NCBI GenBank assembly: GCA_010015805.1
Contig: ML978134.1
Location: 682,001-746,000, forward strand
Length of the DNA stretch: 64,000 bases
Direction: 5' to 3'
From: Rhizodiscina lignyota
Taxonomy: Eukaryota > Ascomycota > Dothideomycetes > Aulographales > Rhizodiscinaceae
Positions 1 to 12,737 of this stretch are shown piece after piece. A program made the translations under genes and the position numbers. The notes below the pieces were generated by a model. That model did not search any database, was not told where the DNA came from, and worked only from the letters and a program-made list of their open reading frames with translations. The stretch's first letter is position 1. The number at the start of each line of letters is the position of its first letter.

Positions 1-1771
1 TGAGAACATATCTGGGGAGCATGCCGCACATCCTCAATTGAAACGACCATAGGCGAAGCACCGATGATGCTAGCGATCGCTGCATCCCTGGCACGTCAGC
101 TGCATAAGCGCACCTCATCGAGAACGAACAATTATCTCTCTCAGCCGCGCTAACTTCTGTCACTTGAAGATAGACATATTGCCAACCTCGAACACCCAAT
201 CCACAGTCCAGGAACGTGGAGAGCTTCGCATGCGAGGAATGCGCGTTCCCACGTCCATGCCAGCTCTACCTGCATTGAGGATCGGTTGTCAGTGCAGCGA
301 ACGCCACGCTTCTTCTCAGGCCGGTTCAAGTTTCTGTGACAGCGCCGGGTTGCTCCCCTTCACAGGATGACAGCACCCACGCCATGCCATGCTATTCACC
401 CATTCACGTGGGATACGCAGGTGCACATGGACTCGCAGACCACAGGCTGCCTAGAGAACTCTCCTGAGATGGCATTGTGCAACTTGTCATGCAATTTGTC
501 CTTGAGACAGAAGGGAAGTGGCGCTCGCTCGTCATGTCCCGCTTGCGATGGCCTGGCATGCGTCAACTAGTCGCTACTCACGACCATCGCCCTTAGGATG
601 CCGACTGGGAGATCTATGCTTAAAGCAACCCCACAATTTGAGCACGGCCAACTATCCAGTTCGCGAGCCAGTCTCTGCAAACGTTTCTCTAATCACAGAT
701 CTAGGACGGCTTGGGTAAATTAGTCGAGACCGTATCCCAAATTGACGGATGCGGCAATCTCCCAGAAATCGCCGTCTTCAGCATTCCACCGCAAAGGCTC
801 TCATACAAATACTGACCCGTGACGCTTAGACAAAGAAGTTCTTTCTAAACTCCTCATCTCTAAGAGATTTTGCAGAAAAGGACTTTGGGAGAACGGAGCC
901 AGGAAAAAGAAGAGCTTATTGCACTTGCATAGCGCGTCTTCATTGACAGCACTAACGTGGACGCGCAAGTTTCTTGTGCTGCCATACCAGAACAAAGGGG
1001 CAACCAGTGCTTTCCACGCGACTTAGTGGAGAGGAATGGAAGAGGCTAAACAGCCTGAGACATCGAACACCAGGCAACTTGCAACAGAGGCAGCTGTCGT
1101 TGCAAAGCCATAACGACTTCAAGCGGGTTCGAAGTGGGAGCAATTCCTCTTCCACCAACGATTGCTGCGCAGCACACATCTGCTGCGTCTGCATTGACCC
1201 ACTGCTTGTTCAGGAACAACCTCACGGCTGTTCGCAAAACAAGGTCCGTTCACCTTCCCGCTTGACGGTTCTCACGTCTTGCATTTTCCCCATTACCCTT
1301 CGCTAGCTTGGTCGGCCTTTGGAGAAGCTTCTCTTGTCCCGCTGCATCTTCGCGAGACACTGGAGCAAGCAGCCACAAGCTAGCAGCCGCACCAAAGAAT
1401 CTGAGACCAACTAAAACATATCCAGATAAGAATAAAACATACCGTTATCCTTCCAGGCTGTTGGAACACCTGCAGAATTTGGAACCGATTTCCAGAAAGG
1501 TTCCTTAAACGGCTGAGTGCGCTGTCTGCACTGCTAGACGACTACGATCAGTGCCTGTCTCCGTTCGATATTTCCAACTCCGCAATTCTCATCGACGGAT
1601 CGTCGCACTTGCAATACGATATCTTCGACATCTCAGAGTCTATCTTCACGACCCTGTCCTTCGATTGCAACCTCGGTCCGCACCAATCCTCCTCACAACC
1701 TCCTAAGTACCAGCCTTACCGACCGTGACCTTCGTCACCATCGCACGTCATTATCGTTGATAGCAGAAGCG
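1..1771. other. Intergenic; probable promoter and 5' leader of the HMG-box gene
   Basis: No open frame here has family resemblance or plausible splice structure. The last ~250 bases before position 1772 are pyrimidine-rich and lack in-frame ATGs, as expected for a fungal 5' leader. Nothing else is recognised in the rest of the stretch. Confidence 0.5.
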
Positions 1772-3460
1772 ATGACATCTGTTACTCCACAGTCTCCACC
1801 ATCAGGCTCCGGAACAACAGAATTGCAGTACAACCTCCACCATCTTGTCGCGCACAACGCTACGACGCCACCTTACGACCATCCTCCTGACGCAAAATAT
1901 CTACGATCACACCCAGCATCATCCCAGTTCAGTTCGCCACAACCAGCCGAAATGTCTGTCGTGCAGGATCCGTACCTGACGCCGGGGTATGGACAGTACC
2001 CTGAATTGCATGGGGATGGTGATGTGGGGCTTGGAATCCAATACGTGAGACCCTCCTCCTTTTTTGGTTCTGCGTTCAGCGCAGGCGCAATGTAACGGAA
2101 TTAATGTGCTGACGGAAATAATGCAGGACGCATATGGCGCCCCAGGTCCTGCGTATTACGATGGTGGATATTCCCACTCCAGCTCTCCGGTAAGCTCTAA
2201 TAGAAAATACGCAGAAGGCTCTTCAGAACTAACCTCTTCTCGTCGAAGTATATTCAAGCATTGCCGGCCACCCCTCATTCCAACCACAGCGATGCTGGTG
2301 TCCGTACGCGCAGTGGCCGCCGCGTAGGTCGGGAGTCATCGCCTTCGGGACACAAGTCCAGTGCAGTCGATCGAAAGCGCTCACCCAAGCCGTCGAAGAA
2401 GTCCAAAGCTTCGAAGAGTGACAAGACTAAAGCTCCCAAACTCACGCAGCCCCTGAGCCTCCTGACGAAAGACATGGAGGCTCCAGTCAAGGACATGGAT
2501 GCGTGGGTCAACCGATCAGCTTCAGTTCGACGCAAAGAAGTCGAAGACCGGAAAGGCTATATCACGCGGCCGATGAATAGCTTCATGCTGTATCGTTCCG
2601 CCTACGCCGAGAGGACCAAGCAATGGGGCCTCCATAACAACCACCAGGTGGTGTCCAGCATGGCGGGAGAGTCGTGGCCGCTTGAGCCGCCGGAGGTCCG
2701 AGACCACTACAATGAACTGGCCAAGCTTGAACGCGCGAACCATCAGGCTGCGCATCCGGATTACAAGTTCAGCCCCAGCAAGACCAGCACCAGCCGGAAG
2801 AGAAGAATCGGAAGCGAAGACGCGGATGAGGATGACGAGCCGAGTGATTTCGATGATCCAGATGCGGAATGGGGTGCGGGCCGCAGAAATCGAGGCAAAA
2901 AGCAGAGGACCGACCTCAGCGTGCACTCGCCCTTTCCGCAAGCCGATGCCAGAGCAATCGGAATGTGGGAAGCACACTCGGACGGCAAGCCACTGCCGCA
3001 AGCCATCAGCGCAGATCCCTACGCGCAGTACTATCAAGCAGGCCTGTATCCCCAATACGCTATGTCAATGATGGAGGATATGACAGCACGCCGCTTGTCG
3101 AATCAGGGCATGCGGTACGCCGTCGCGTCTCCGCTCATGAGTCAGTCTCTGCTGGGCCTGCCGGGTGGGCAGCACCACGAGCAGTACCACGGGTTACCCC
3201 AAGCTCCGCATGGCATCGCAACTCCGCCGCCTTCGTCGCAGCTCGATCCAGCTCTGATGGGCTATGCAGTGCAGCCAACGTATATCGATGGCATAGACTA
3301 TGCGCCCTTCTCAGGCACCGAACAAGGTTCGCAAATCCCGTCGGATTTCCTGGGTACTGTGCAAGATGAGTGGCAGGTCGATCCGGCACTTGCGCCGCTG
3401 GAGACGGGAACTGAGTTTGAGAAGTGGATGGACGAGGAGATACAGCAGGGGAGTGCTTAG
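1772..3460 (+). CDS. HMG-box (MATA_HMG type) transcription factor
   Basis: Sequence-specific DNA-binding protein of the nucleus. Exons 1772..2044, 2127..2189 and 2249..3460 give 515 residues; both introns (82 and 59 nt) are phase 0, with GTGAGA and GTAAGC donors and a CTAAC branch in the second. The HMG box spans about residues 217-290: it opens with ITRPMNSFMLYRSAY and carries the NHQVVSSMAGESW helix typical of the mating-type-like (Ste11/MATA) HMG class. A basic Ser/Lys-rich segment precedes the box, and an acidic Asp/Glu tract and a KKQR-type basic cluster follow it. The C-terminal third is rich in Gln, Pro and Tyr and could be an activation region. This is not itself a MAT locus gene on present evidence, because no MAT neighbours such as SLA2 or APN2 are seen. 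Targets are unknown. The start is the first ATG in frame. Confidence 0.92.
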
Positions 3461-4123
3461 ACTGGAAGAGTGATTGAGAGCAAATTGTTGAGACGTGATG
3501 AAGATCTGTAAAGATAATGAGGAGGTGTGGATGTTGTATGATTCAATTCGATGCTGTTGTCTTTTTTCCCTCGTTTCCTACTGTCGGCTTCGGGGTACAT
3601 GTATTGGGCGGTTGTGGGGCAACTTGATAGAATATTCATAGCGCGAAGTATCTGAAATGACGGTGGGCTCGTCACGATACCGCAGAATATAAGTCACAAG
3701 GCTGATGGAGATCTGGAATGTGTTTCTGCGCTACTTAACTCGTATTGCTCTGAGACACTTCGAAAACGGATGTGTGGTGCATTTCAGAGAGTAGGTAGGA
3801 TAATGAACCCACTTAAATGTCTGAACGGATAGAAAATAAGAGGCTGGCAAATGTTTCACTGCGGGTCGAGGCCATGTTGCTAAAGCCATCTGCTTCGAGA
3901 AGTAGTGTGGGATGAAGGGTGGCGAAAAAGATATATGCCGAGGTCCGCCGTAGGATATTTGGCGGCGAACTATAACTGAACTAGGGACTCTACCCGGCGA
4001 CCACTTTCAAGGCTCCTTAAGGTAGCCTCAAGAACACGAACCTCACGTGTCCTCGTGTTTGCGACGCGACTTTTAAGTTGCGCAAAATGATCCACCATTT
4101 CCAACTACCTGTCAACCTTCAGC
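3461..4123. other. Intergenic: HMG 3' region and promoter of next gene
   Basis: No gene is supported. It should hold the HMG-box gene terminator and the promoter of the gene starting at 4124. A TCACGTG-containing stretch lies at about 4043-4049. Confidence 0.4.
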
Positions 4124-5334
4124 ATGCCTCGCAAATTGCCATGGGCACAAGCCGAGGCCAGCACGAGCGCGTCGCGATCAAGGACGCCCTTGAAGAGGGA
4201 GCGACAGAAATCATTGTTCGGAAACGACGAAGGCGATAGCCTCAATAGCTCGCGGCGACCACGGAAAGTCGCAAGAACCGGTACAGCTGAAGCGCTTATA
4301 CCTTCATACAATTGCTTCAGTACAGAAGCTGATTAAAAGTAGAGCGCAATCCTTCTTCATCCCCGCCCGCGCAACTTCCCCCTCCACCATCTGAGGAGCT
4401 TATGAAGGAAGGCTTGGATGCCGACGACATCTGGATCATGGTCGAAGACGAATTTAATACGACTGCATCGTTGTTCACCAGGCACATCCATCATGCAGAG
4501 TACAAGCGCTCGAGGGAGCTTGCAAAGGCGCACAACGCTGCAGCAATAAGCGACATTGCAATGCCTACGGACCCGCGGTATTCGCTCAGCAATGAGGCTA
4601 AGAAACGCGTAGAAGCAACTGCATTGGCTGCGAAGCAGAAGAAAGCTCTCGAGCCGTATGCCGAGAGTGAAGACACCGACGATGAGCTATGGTCCCTGAA
4701 TCCAACGCTTGCAGACCTGATGTCTCAGCCGAAAGAGCTATCCTCTCGATTGGCCAGCGTTACAAGAGTTCAATCTAGCACGAGGGCTGCGGCCGGATAT
4801 GCCAAGGCAAAATCCGACGTAACCGGGCCAACTACCACGAAGAGCTTTTCCTCAATGGAAAAGGTGTTGATCGACAAGAAATCAAGGCGTCAGAATTATG
4901 AGATTCGTGTATCTGAGGATGAAGATTATGATGACCTTGACACCCCGGCATACCCGACCAAGTCAGATTCGGTTCAAACGCAGAAAAAGCCTTTGTCCAC
5001 GGGTGGGTTCCGTACACCGCAAGAGAGAAATCAACGTCCAGATGCGGGACAAGTCGAAAGCTTACCAAATGGTACATATGAGGCCACAACTACGCTCCCT
5101 GAAAGTGTCTACGTCAGCCAAGGGGCGAAATCTACATCTGTCAGGTCAGTCTCATCGTCAAAGACACGTCAACCGATTCCTGATCTGTTTGACGATTTCC
5201 CTGCCCGCCGAGCGATGCCAGAGAGCTATGCTGAACGCCTGCTTGCAAAACGAAAGGCCGACATGGCGAAGAAGGAGCAGGACACGAAGCCGAAGTCGGT
5301 GACTTTGGATCAAATACCGACCTTCTTAATTTAG
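4124..5334 (+). CDS. Conserved fungal protein of unknown function
   Basis: Exons 4124..4280 and 4343..5334 encode 382 residues. The 62-nt intron has a GTACAG donor, a CTGAT branch and a TAG acceptor, and splitting a Glu codon there makes a smooth reading into a Pro-rich linker ending PPPPSEELMKEGLD. Short blocks stand out: a basic N-terminus (MPRKLPW), a central motif DDIWIMVEDEFNTTASLFT followed by HIHHAEYKR, and a C-terminus ending LDQIPTFLI. I recognise this arrangement as a lineage-wide Pezizomycotina protein annotated only as hypothetical; no enzymatic motif is visible. It is hydrophilic with no signal peptide or membrane segment, so nuclear or cytosolic location is plausible. Confidence is high that it is a gene and low for any role. 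Confidence 0.85.
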
Positions 5335-5616
5335 AACGGCTAAATGCCATAACGAGCGATGAATGATACCCAACACTTGATTGAATCTTGAAACATTATG
5401 TTTCCAAAGATGCTGTTTTCACTATGGTGCGCCGGCGTTTCAAGTTGGGTCGGCTGGCACAGCAAAATCTTTGGATTTGCAATTCAATCTTTATCCGTTG
5501 AAATAAAGTTTTGTCAGTACGTAACATCTTTGTGGCCTGTGGCGTTCTAACCGGCATGTTGAACTTGTACATGACATGGTACCACTAAAGTCCATTTCTT
5601 TACATAGTAATACATA

Positions 5617-6474
5617 TTACCACTTCTCAACCCATGGCCTGACATCGAGCTCCACAGTCATTGTGGATCGTGGCTGTATGTGCAAATTCCAGTAGGCGTC
5701 CGCGATCTGAGGTCAATTAGCACATCTGAAATTCCAAGTAGTCATGGACACCAAGCCTACCGCGTCAGGGCTCATCTTCGCATCTGGACCAGCACCCTGC
5801 ATCCACTCCTTCGTTCTTGGAATGTCAATCACTCCGTCGACAATGACATGCGAAACGTGAATTCCTTTGGGCATGAATTCTCTCGCCAGACTCTGAGACA
5901 AAGCCCTCTTTGCAAATTTACCCGCCGCGAAAGGAGCAAAATTAGCACTGCCTTTAATGGACGCCGTTGCTCCGGTGAAGATCAGAGTCGGTGGATGCTT
6001 CGATCCTGTATCGACTCCCTTCAGCAGAAGTGGCAGAGTTGCCTTTGAGAAAAGGAATGCACCCAGCCCGCTGACTTTGAATCCGTTCATGAAATCTTCT
6101 TCCGTCAATTCAAGGAAGGGTTTGCGGCCAAAACCGCTGGCATTGAAAATTGCTGCCTGGGAAGAAGTGAGCTGTGTGGAACTGGAGTGCCCTCTAATAG
6201 AGCCAATTTTGACACATACGGCGGCTGCCACATCCTCTCCGAATTCTTTCTTGATCTGAGCGGCAGCATTATCGACGCTCTTCGAGTCAGATACATCCGT
6301 GCTAATGCCAATTGCCTTCCCACCGCTGCTGTTGATCTCGTTTACGAGGCCCTCGTAGTTCTCAGGCTTCCTTGCCATGAGCACCACAGGGTAGGAGGCT
6401 GCAAACTTGCGAGCCACTGACGCCCCTGTCCCTGCCCCCACACCAGCGACGATTGCAATCAACTTGGAGGACAT
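5617..6474 (-). CDS. SDR-fold oxidoreductase-like protein lacking the catalytic Tyr
   Basis: Exons on the minus strand are 6474..6220, 6156..5761 and 5706..5617, giving 246 residues. Intron 1 (63 nt, GTATGT...CCCAG) has no stop and a multiple-of-three length; intron 2 (54 nt) must be removed to reach the expected C-terminus ending RPWVEKW. A Rossmann glycine motif (VAGVGAGTGASVA) lies near the N-terminus and FNASGFG takes the place of the usual NNAG. At the active site the sequence is PFAAGK, so Phe replaces the YxxxK tyrosine while Lys remains. This matches what I recall of the 'SDR_c10' subgroup (cd05373), which is noted for exactly this substitution. It may bind NAD(P)(H) yet not act as a normal dehydrogenase. 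Cytosolic by default. Confidence 0.88.
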
Positions 6475-9400
6475 AATGATTTCAGATACGTTTGTGTTGG
6501 AATGGATTCAAATGAAACTAGATAGTCAAGAAGTAGAGAGATGGAAAGTACAAAGATTATGCATAAAATTGCTGGATAATGATGTCGATCGATTTGTAAA
6601 CATAGATTTAGATTACTCGCGGGGAATGGCATCATTCGGACACTTCATCGGAAGCCGGATTTAATCCGAAATTTAACCATTGACCCTTTGCCCTTCCTGG
6701 AAGTCGGTCACGTTGACACTACGCTGCGTGTATCAAACATCATCTCCCTTTCCAACTTACCATTCCGAAAAGCCTTCGACTTCTGCCTTAGTTTTCGATG
6801 TTAGCGGGGCCGTATAACCAGAGTATATAGCGATGTGTTTCCTGCAAGGGCTAACTGAGACATAGGTCCAACGTCCGCATTCGTCTCCTTTGAGTCTTCT
6901 AGTAGTCACAGAGCAAAGCTGAGAATCAAATTCTTCAAGTTCTTCAAAGCTTTCACATAGTTCAAATCGACGACTTTATCCTACGAAGCTTCAGTCCAGA
7001 TGGAACATTGAATCATGACTGCAAGCTCTGGCTCATTTTCCGCCGTGACGACGTACGATATTGGGGGTTGAAACTTATCACATTCCAAAACAGGAACACT
7101 TGTCCTCTTTCGCTTTGGCATCGCTCGAATTCATTGTTAACTGTCTCGAAAAAGAACACGTTAAGAAGGGAAAAGATGAAGTGGCAGAAATGTGCTCCAT
7201 GCACCGCATATCGCGCTTTGATTGGACGAGGTATTAGGAATCGCATCCCTTCCTTCGATTCAGCGTTTCGGGTCGGCGTCCTTGGCGTTTTGCAGATCTT
7301 TGTTCCCTTTTCAACTACGTACTTCGTACTCGTATATCGGTTATTGGAGTGGACACCTTCGGCGAAATAGAACTTCGAAGCGCCGCTTTGACGTCAGTAC
7401 CAAATCATGCGCACACCATCAGTCCATGACTCGGTCGGCCCGTTCCGTGGGTGCAGGAACCTGTACCGAAGTTCACGAGGCCCCGACTGCAGGGATTGAT
7501 GAGATCAAGCCGCATGTACGAGCCTCAATTCTGGGACCCGCATGATTACTTTGGACCTCACAGGCAAGATTACCACAGTTATAAGAGCATCTGCGACCAC
7601 TCTGTTCCAATCTTCAACTTCTATGTGCTTTCCGCAGCAGCGAGTTTGACATGGCGACATGAAAGTAGCCTTCGCGCTCTGAGAGATCTGGAACACAAAG
7701 ACGTATGATGGGTCGAAGCGGCTAGAAGGCCGCTTGCATTTGGATGGAGTCGACTTGCCTTTGGCGTGGTCTATTTCTGACAGGGGCGTCGGGCTCGACA
7801 AATCGACTTCACATGTATTGGTCCGTGCGATTCAAGCGTCTCTATAAGTTCGCGAAAGCATTGAAACGCCAGACGAAGAACATCTTAGACGAAGCCTTCC
7901 ATGTTGCAATGCCTGCTAAATCAATCTAGCCGCCAATTTGGATATCTATATGACCAGAGCAAACGCGCCTCCCAATGATTGGGTTCCTATCTATCCCGAC
8001 AATAATACATATTGGTTGTACGCTTTGCGTCAAGCAAAGTATTCCTGACACTCCCGGCATGCGTGGTGTCCGCACTTGTGACAAGTGTCCGTGAGAGCTT
8101 TTGGAATCGATCCCTCGCCACAGTTATGCTGCGAAAAGAGTTAGTCGAAGTCCCAATACTTGGAGATCTGAGGCGAGCTTACGCAGTTCCAATACCATTC
8201 TGCATCGTAGGGTTTCCCAAACGATCCTATTGGGAGAAAACTTTCCGGACACGATTTAGTGAAGCGAGTCTCTGCGGCATCGACAGGACGGTGCGATGCA
8301 TCGCAGATAACGGATCCGATCGCTCCCAAGTCTTCAGACTCTGAGCCTTCCGCACAGCGATTCGACGGCTTTCGGAGCATTAGCGGGCCTGGTCAGTCAA
8401 CTATTAAAGAGTGGAAATGGCCTTACATGTTGAGGAAACATTCGATCGTATGCGATCCAAGGGCGTGGAGAGAGGTGGTGTCGCGCTGCGAATTCCGAGT
8501 CTGTTGCTCACTGCTTTTTTGCCACAACGCAGTGTATAGACTCGCGATAGCCGTTTTATGTCATTCGGTACGGAGCGCAAGATGACGGGCCTACATGCCC
8601 GCAGCCACACCCCTATTACCTGGTCCGCGTGATTTGGGGCTAAAGCATCTGCAACCGCTTCCAGTAAAGTCACAGCAAACAACCAACTTTCAAATTCCAG
8701 GACCTGCCGAGGCCCTGACAGCACTGCAATTCGCCATCACCAAGAATCGGATCCACACGGGCGAAGATCGCACAAGGGTAGCCCCGTTTTGCCGGTTTTT
8801 AGCTTCCTGCAAGGCTGTGTTTAAGGCTCCGACACGAAGCGGACCGCTTGGTTTCTTATTCGCCGCCTTCTGGAAATACTTTCAGGGCTGCCGAAGTTAC
8901 CGGGCATCCAAGGTGGCGTGGGGTTCAGACGGAGCCATAGCCAGCCAGTGGTTAGCAGGCAGCAGTCCTTCATCTCAACTCAGCTCTGAGAAATTATTAG
9001 AATACGTGGCTCGGCAACGAAAACCTTCGTCATCCTTCCACTATACAAAACCCACCGAGGCTGACTTTCGTTTGTTTCATCCTGCCGTATCGTCGATCCT
9101 TGGGCCAAATCTCCGACTCGCGAGTCAATGGATTGTTCTTTAAAATGCGCATCATGTCCTGAGATGCGCGTCATGGCGAGTCTGAGCTGCTGCGTTGGCT
9201 CCGGGCGTTGGTTTTGATACGCTGGATAATGGTGCTGAAGCCTTTTTTCCCTCACGACGTAATACCACTAGATGGCCCGACGTTGTGGGTATTGGCACCA
9301 CGTCCTGCTTTTCCCTGAATTTCGCGACGTTGATTGGCTCGCCGCCTGCAGGTGTATCCGAATCTAGTTTACCGGTCACCATAAAACGAAGTGCCCTTTC

Positions 9401-11818
9401 GCTGTGCCCTTTCGCCTGCTCTCGTCCGGCGCTATGAGAAGCGAATCCTCGAGCCGAAGGTACGCAACGCCCTCCTAGCCAGAGCCAAGGCCGGACGACG
9501 CAAGCTCATTGTCGTATCGTCGGCTATGCTATGCACCCGGGAGCCGTGAGACGATTGACGTTGTCAGCGACCCCTAGCCAACGCTAGCGAATGAGGCTGT
9601 TCTGGCAATAAGCCGGACAAGACTTCACCAAGAAATAAAAGACGCAATCCGCTGCACTGGCTCGTGAATGTGGTGTGATATTGGCTATCATACTAGGCAA
9701 GAATGGCACAATACCTAATCCTATCTAGATCCGGTAAAACTACTATGTAAGAGGATGAGCGCAGCCGGCATTTCGTAATATTTCCCCCATGTCATGATCG
9801 GCAAGACTCCTTCTTGATTCACCTCTGACGTCTTCTCGTCAATCTGACATTTGGTTGTTCCAGGGTCTAAATATGGCGACGCTGCCCCAGATCCTGCGGT
9901 TTCCCTAGATTCGCGAAGCTATGTAAAGACGCATCGCCCCGCAAAAATCGAAGTCAGGGCTAAATCATGAAACGCGGCTAGTAAATTTCTAATGGAATAC
10001 GTCTTTGGGCGATTCGCAACCTGGCCCCAAGCGGAAGGACCAACTCGTTTCGAAACCGCTCTTCGCGAAAGCGAAACACATATTATCCTCGCCTTAGTGT
10101 CGGGCCTAAAAAAGGAAGTCGGAATAGAGCTTAAGACCCTTTTCATATATTTAATTCCTTTATCGTAAACGTGGCCCACTTGTGGTTCTATGTAGCGATT
10201 GGTTCCGCTCATCTCCCTTCATTTCGATGTCCGTCCAATAGCCTCTTTAACCTTTCATATCTTGGATTCGACCGTCGGAACGAAGACACCTTCATATATG
10301 ACGCTATGCTTGCGTGTTCAAAAGTTGCAGAGCGCTTGATTTTGCTGATTGCGAGTCAGTTGTCACAGTCACACCAACTCAAAAGCAATTCTGTCGCTCA
10401 TTCCAACTGCTTACCTAGCAACACAATGGCCGTGCTCGAAACCTCCTCGTAACGCTACCTTAAATTAACTAGAGCAGAAGACACACGTGTGCCACCCGTG
10501 AGGTACCAGCTTCGAACCGCCATATGCCACTCCAGGTAATAGTTGCGCGATGATGCGAACTTCTTATGGAGGCACAACGTGCTCCAGGAGTGGCCGATGG
10601 CGAGGACAAAGATGGATTGTACAACACGTTATGTCAGAACATTATATTTGTCAAACCCTGCAAGGCAGATTTTTGCAAACTTGCACTGACAACTCATCAT
10701 CATCCATGAGCAACGTTGCACTACAGACCTGCAATAAAGGCTGCACATCCCACTTCATTCGGGAATTACAACTTGATACATTTAAGCTATGATTTCCCTC
10801 GGCAACTCCCAAGTATCGTACGACAGATTCTTACAATGGCGTGGGGGGTGATGGCGCTATCAAAAGCAGAGAGCTGAGGCCCGAGGAGCACAGATCCTAA
10901 GATGTTACACCTCTAATCCTTAACACATTCGACCATGACCGGGCTGTCCTTTCTTTGAGGAGTAACAAGCACACAGCCTCGCTTCTATTCGCACATATGT
11001 ATCGAGCTTGATAGCTCATAAGCGAGAACATCATTCTCTCAATCACCTCGACGGTCTCTCGCACGACGTTGACGTGTGAACTTTTGTTGGATACCGATAA
11101 CTGACACAGCATGGTATTCTAACCCTAGCTTGTGCGTCACTTATCGCTGTCGACTGAAGCTTGCCCTTGCAATCTCTCTCCTGACCGCTCTATGAAAATG
11201 GATGAGGTTGATGTGCTCGCCGTCTCCTCCGAGCAGTATAAGGCGTCCCCCTTTGAGCCGGCACTACAGGCACAACCTGCCGAGTTCTGGGCTACCGAAC
11301 TCATGCTGTCCGTTTCTAACCGGAACATGCCCATTGCCTTCAAATTAGCGAACCACGGCAACCTAAGCAAGCATCCCCCTATCCGGTTAGAACGTGCGAA
11401 GTACAGGCGGGACACGGCCGAGATATGTTAATCAGCGCTCTCTTCAGGCGAGTACGGTCCATGTACATCCCCATCAGGGAAAACCGGAAATTGGTGAAGC
11501 TCGACGAAAGAGGAGGAATCTCATGCTAGGTCCAGACCATTGCCCCGAACGTGATTGGCTGGGCCCTCTCCACACCCGACGATCCGACGCTTAACCACCT
11601 CGATTCGAGAGCAGCGCAAGCGCGTTCGCGTTTCTCGGATCCCGTTGCATCACGGTCAGTGTTGCCGAGTTGCGCTAGCCGTGAAGTATGAAGTATATAT
11701 GAGCAAGGCTGAAGCTCAGGTTTAAGGGTGAAGTAAAACTCCATTCAAGCTCTGTACTGCCAATTGACCGCGTCCGCCATCTTTCGTACTACCTCCAACA
11801 GTTCCAACAATCACAGAT
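6475..11818. other. 5.3-kb region with no recognisable gene
   Basis: Open frames here are short, overlap on both strands and resemble no family; the longest, 8595..9143 (+), has no domain and no splice context. There are no clear terminal repeats, tRNA boxes or transposon domains that I can see. The left end should hold the SDR promoter and the last few hundred bases the MAPEG promoter. It could be degraded repeat DNA or non-coding transcription units; I cannot separate these by eye. Confidence 0.4.
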
Positions 11819-12283
11819 ATGTCGTTTCTCGACGCGTACAACAAATCATTCCTTGCCATCCCGGCCTACTACGTCCTCTCCATCTTCCCCCACAGCTACG
11901 CCGTGGCCCTCGCGAGCGGAGGGAACCTTAAACAGTTCGACAACCAACCTCGAACGACGAACTTCAAGAAGCGCGTGCAGGAATCACTGCCTCCGGAGAC
12001 ATTCGCAAAGTACGAGCGTGCCGAAGCCGCTCACTACAATGGCATGGAGAATCTGCCTCTTTTTGCCGCAGCAGTCATTCTGGGCAACCTGGCGGGGCTG
12101 GAGAAGAGCGCAATGGATAGGTTCGTCGGCGCGTTCCTGGCATTGAGGGCGGCGTACTTCGTGCAATACATCAGCAACTCCAAGAAGGAGTATACGTGGA
12201 TTAGGACCGTGCTCTGGATGGGCAGCGTGGCGCTGTCTATCAGAACGATCGTGCAGGCTGCGAAAGCCATGGGGTCGAAGTAG
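11819..12283 (+). CDS. MAPEG-family membrane protein (microsomal GST-like)
   Basis: A single-exon gene of 154 residues, a usual length for MAPEG proteins. Three to four hydrophobic segments are visible: an N-terminal helix around YYVLSIFPHSYAV, one at LPLFAAAVILGNLAGL, one at GAFLALRAAYFVQYI, and a C-terminal one at TVLWMGSVALSI. The family signature ERAEAAHYNGMENLPLF sits between helix 1 and helix 2, with the glutathione-contacting Arg, Asn and Glu positions. MAPEG proteins sit in the endoplasmic reticulum or outer mitochondrial membrane and conjugate glutathione to electrophiles, or isomerise or reduce lipid peroxides. The exact substrate cannot be read from the sequence. The ATG follows a CA-rich leader typical of this genome. 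Confidence 0.9.
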   Translation: MSFLDAYNKSFLAIPAYYVLSIFPHSYAVALASGGNLKQFDNQPRTTNFKKRVQESLPPETFAKYERAEAAHYNGMENLPLFAAAVILGNLAGLEKSAMDRFVGAFLALRAAYFVQYISNSKKEYTWIRTVLWMGSVALSIRTIVQAAKAMGSK

Positions 12284-12737
12284 AGTTGCAAGGGCTATCT
12301 GCCGGTTTCCGGATTTCGAGTGGAGCATACCGTTTCACCAACATGTGGCAGCATCTCCACTCCTCTGTGGCTTGCTCACTATACCGGTAGATTGGTAGAG
12401 GCGGACATTATAATGGAAGGGAGATCCCTGGCAAGGGGAGACGTGGAGTTTGCCCTTACTATTTTTAACCTCCACTATGTATGTAACACTACACATGAAA
12501 GCTTCCTGCAAGAACATCGCTCCTTCCCTCTGTTTCAAGGATCCTCTCTGAGATCGTTCACAGTTCTTAAATTTAGGAAATTAACCCCAACCGGCGAGAT
12601 ACTTCAAAGTCGCTGCGTCAATGCGTCAATGACGTTCCTCTTGTCAGCTCCAAGCATCGTGGTATACACTTCCTTTCAAGTTTGTTGGCACCTTCGCGCG
12701 ATGAGTCCGTGTGATAAAGCGAAGTTACTACTATCCT
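12284..12737. other. Convergent intergenic spacer
   Basis: The spacer lies between the 3' ends of the MAPEG gene (+) and the HET-domain gene (-). No gene is supported; it should contain both polyadenylation regions. Confidence 0.5.

Noticed and set aside
1772-3460. Interpretation of the HMG-box gene as a MAT1-2 idiomorph
   Set aside because: The protein is longer and arranged differently from MAT1-2-1, and the usual MAT flanking genes are absent.
8595-9143. 182-codon plus-strand open frame in the gene-free tract
   Set aside because: No recognisable domain, no intron context, and biased composition typical of random frames.
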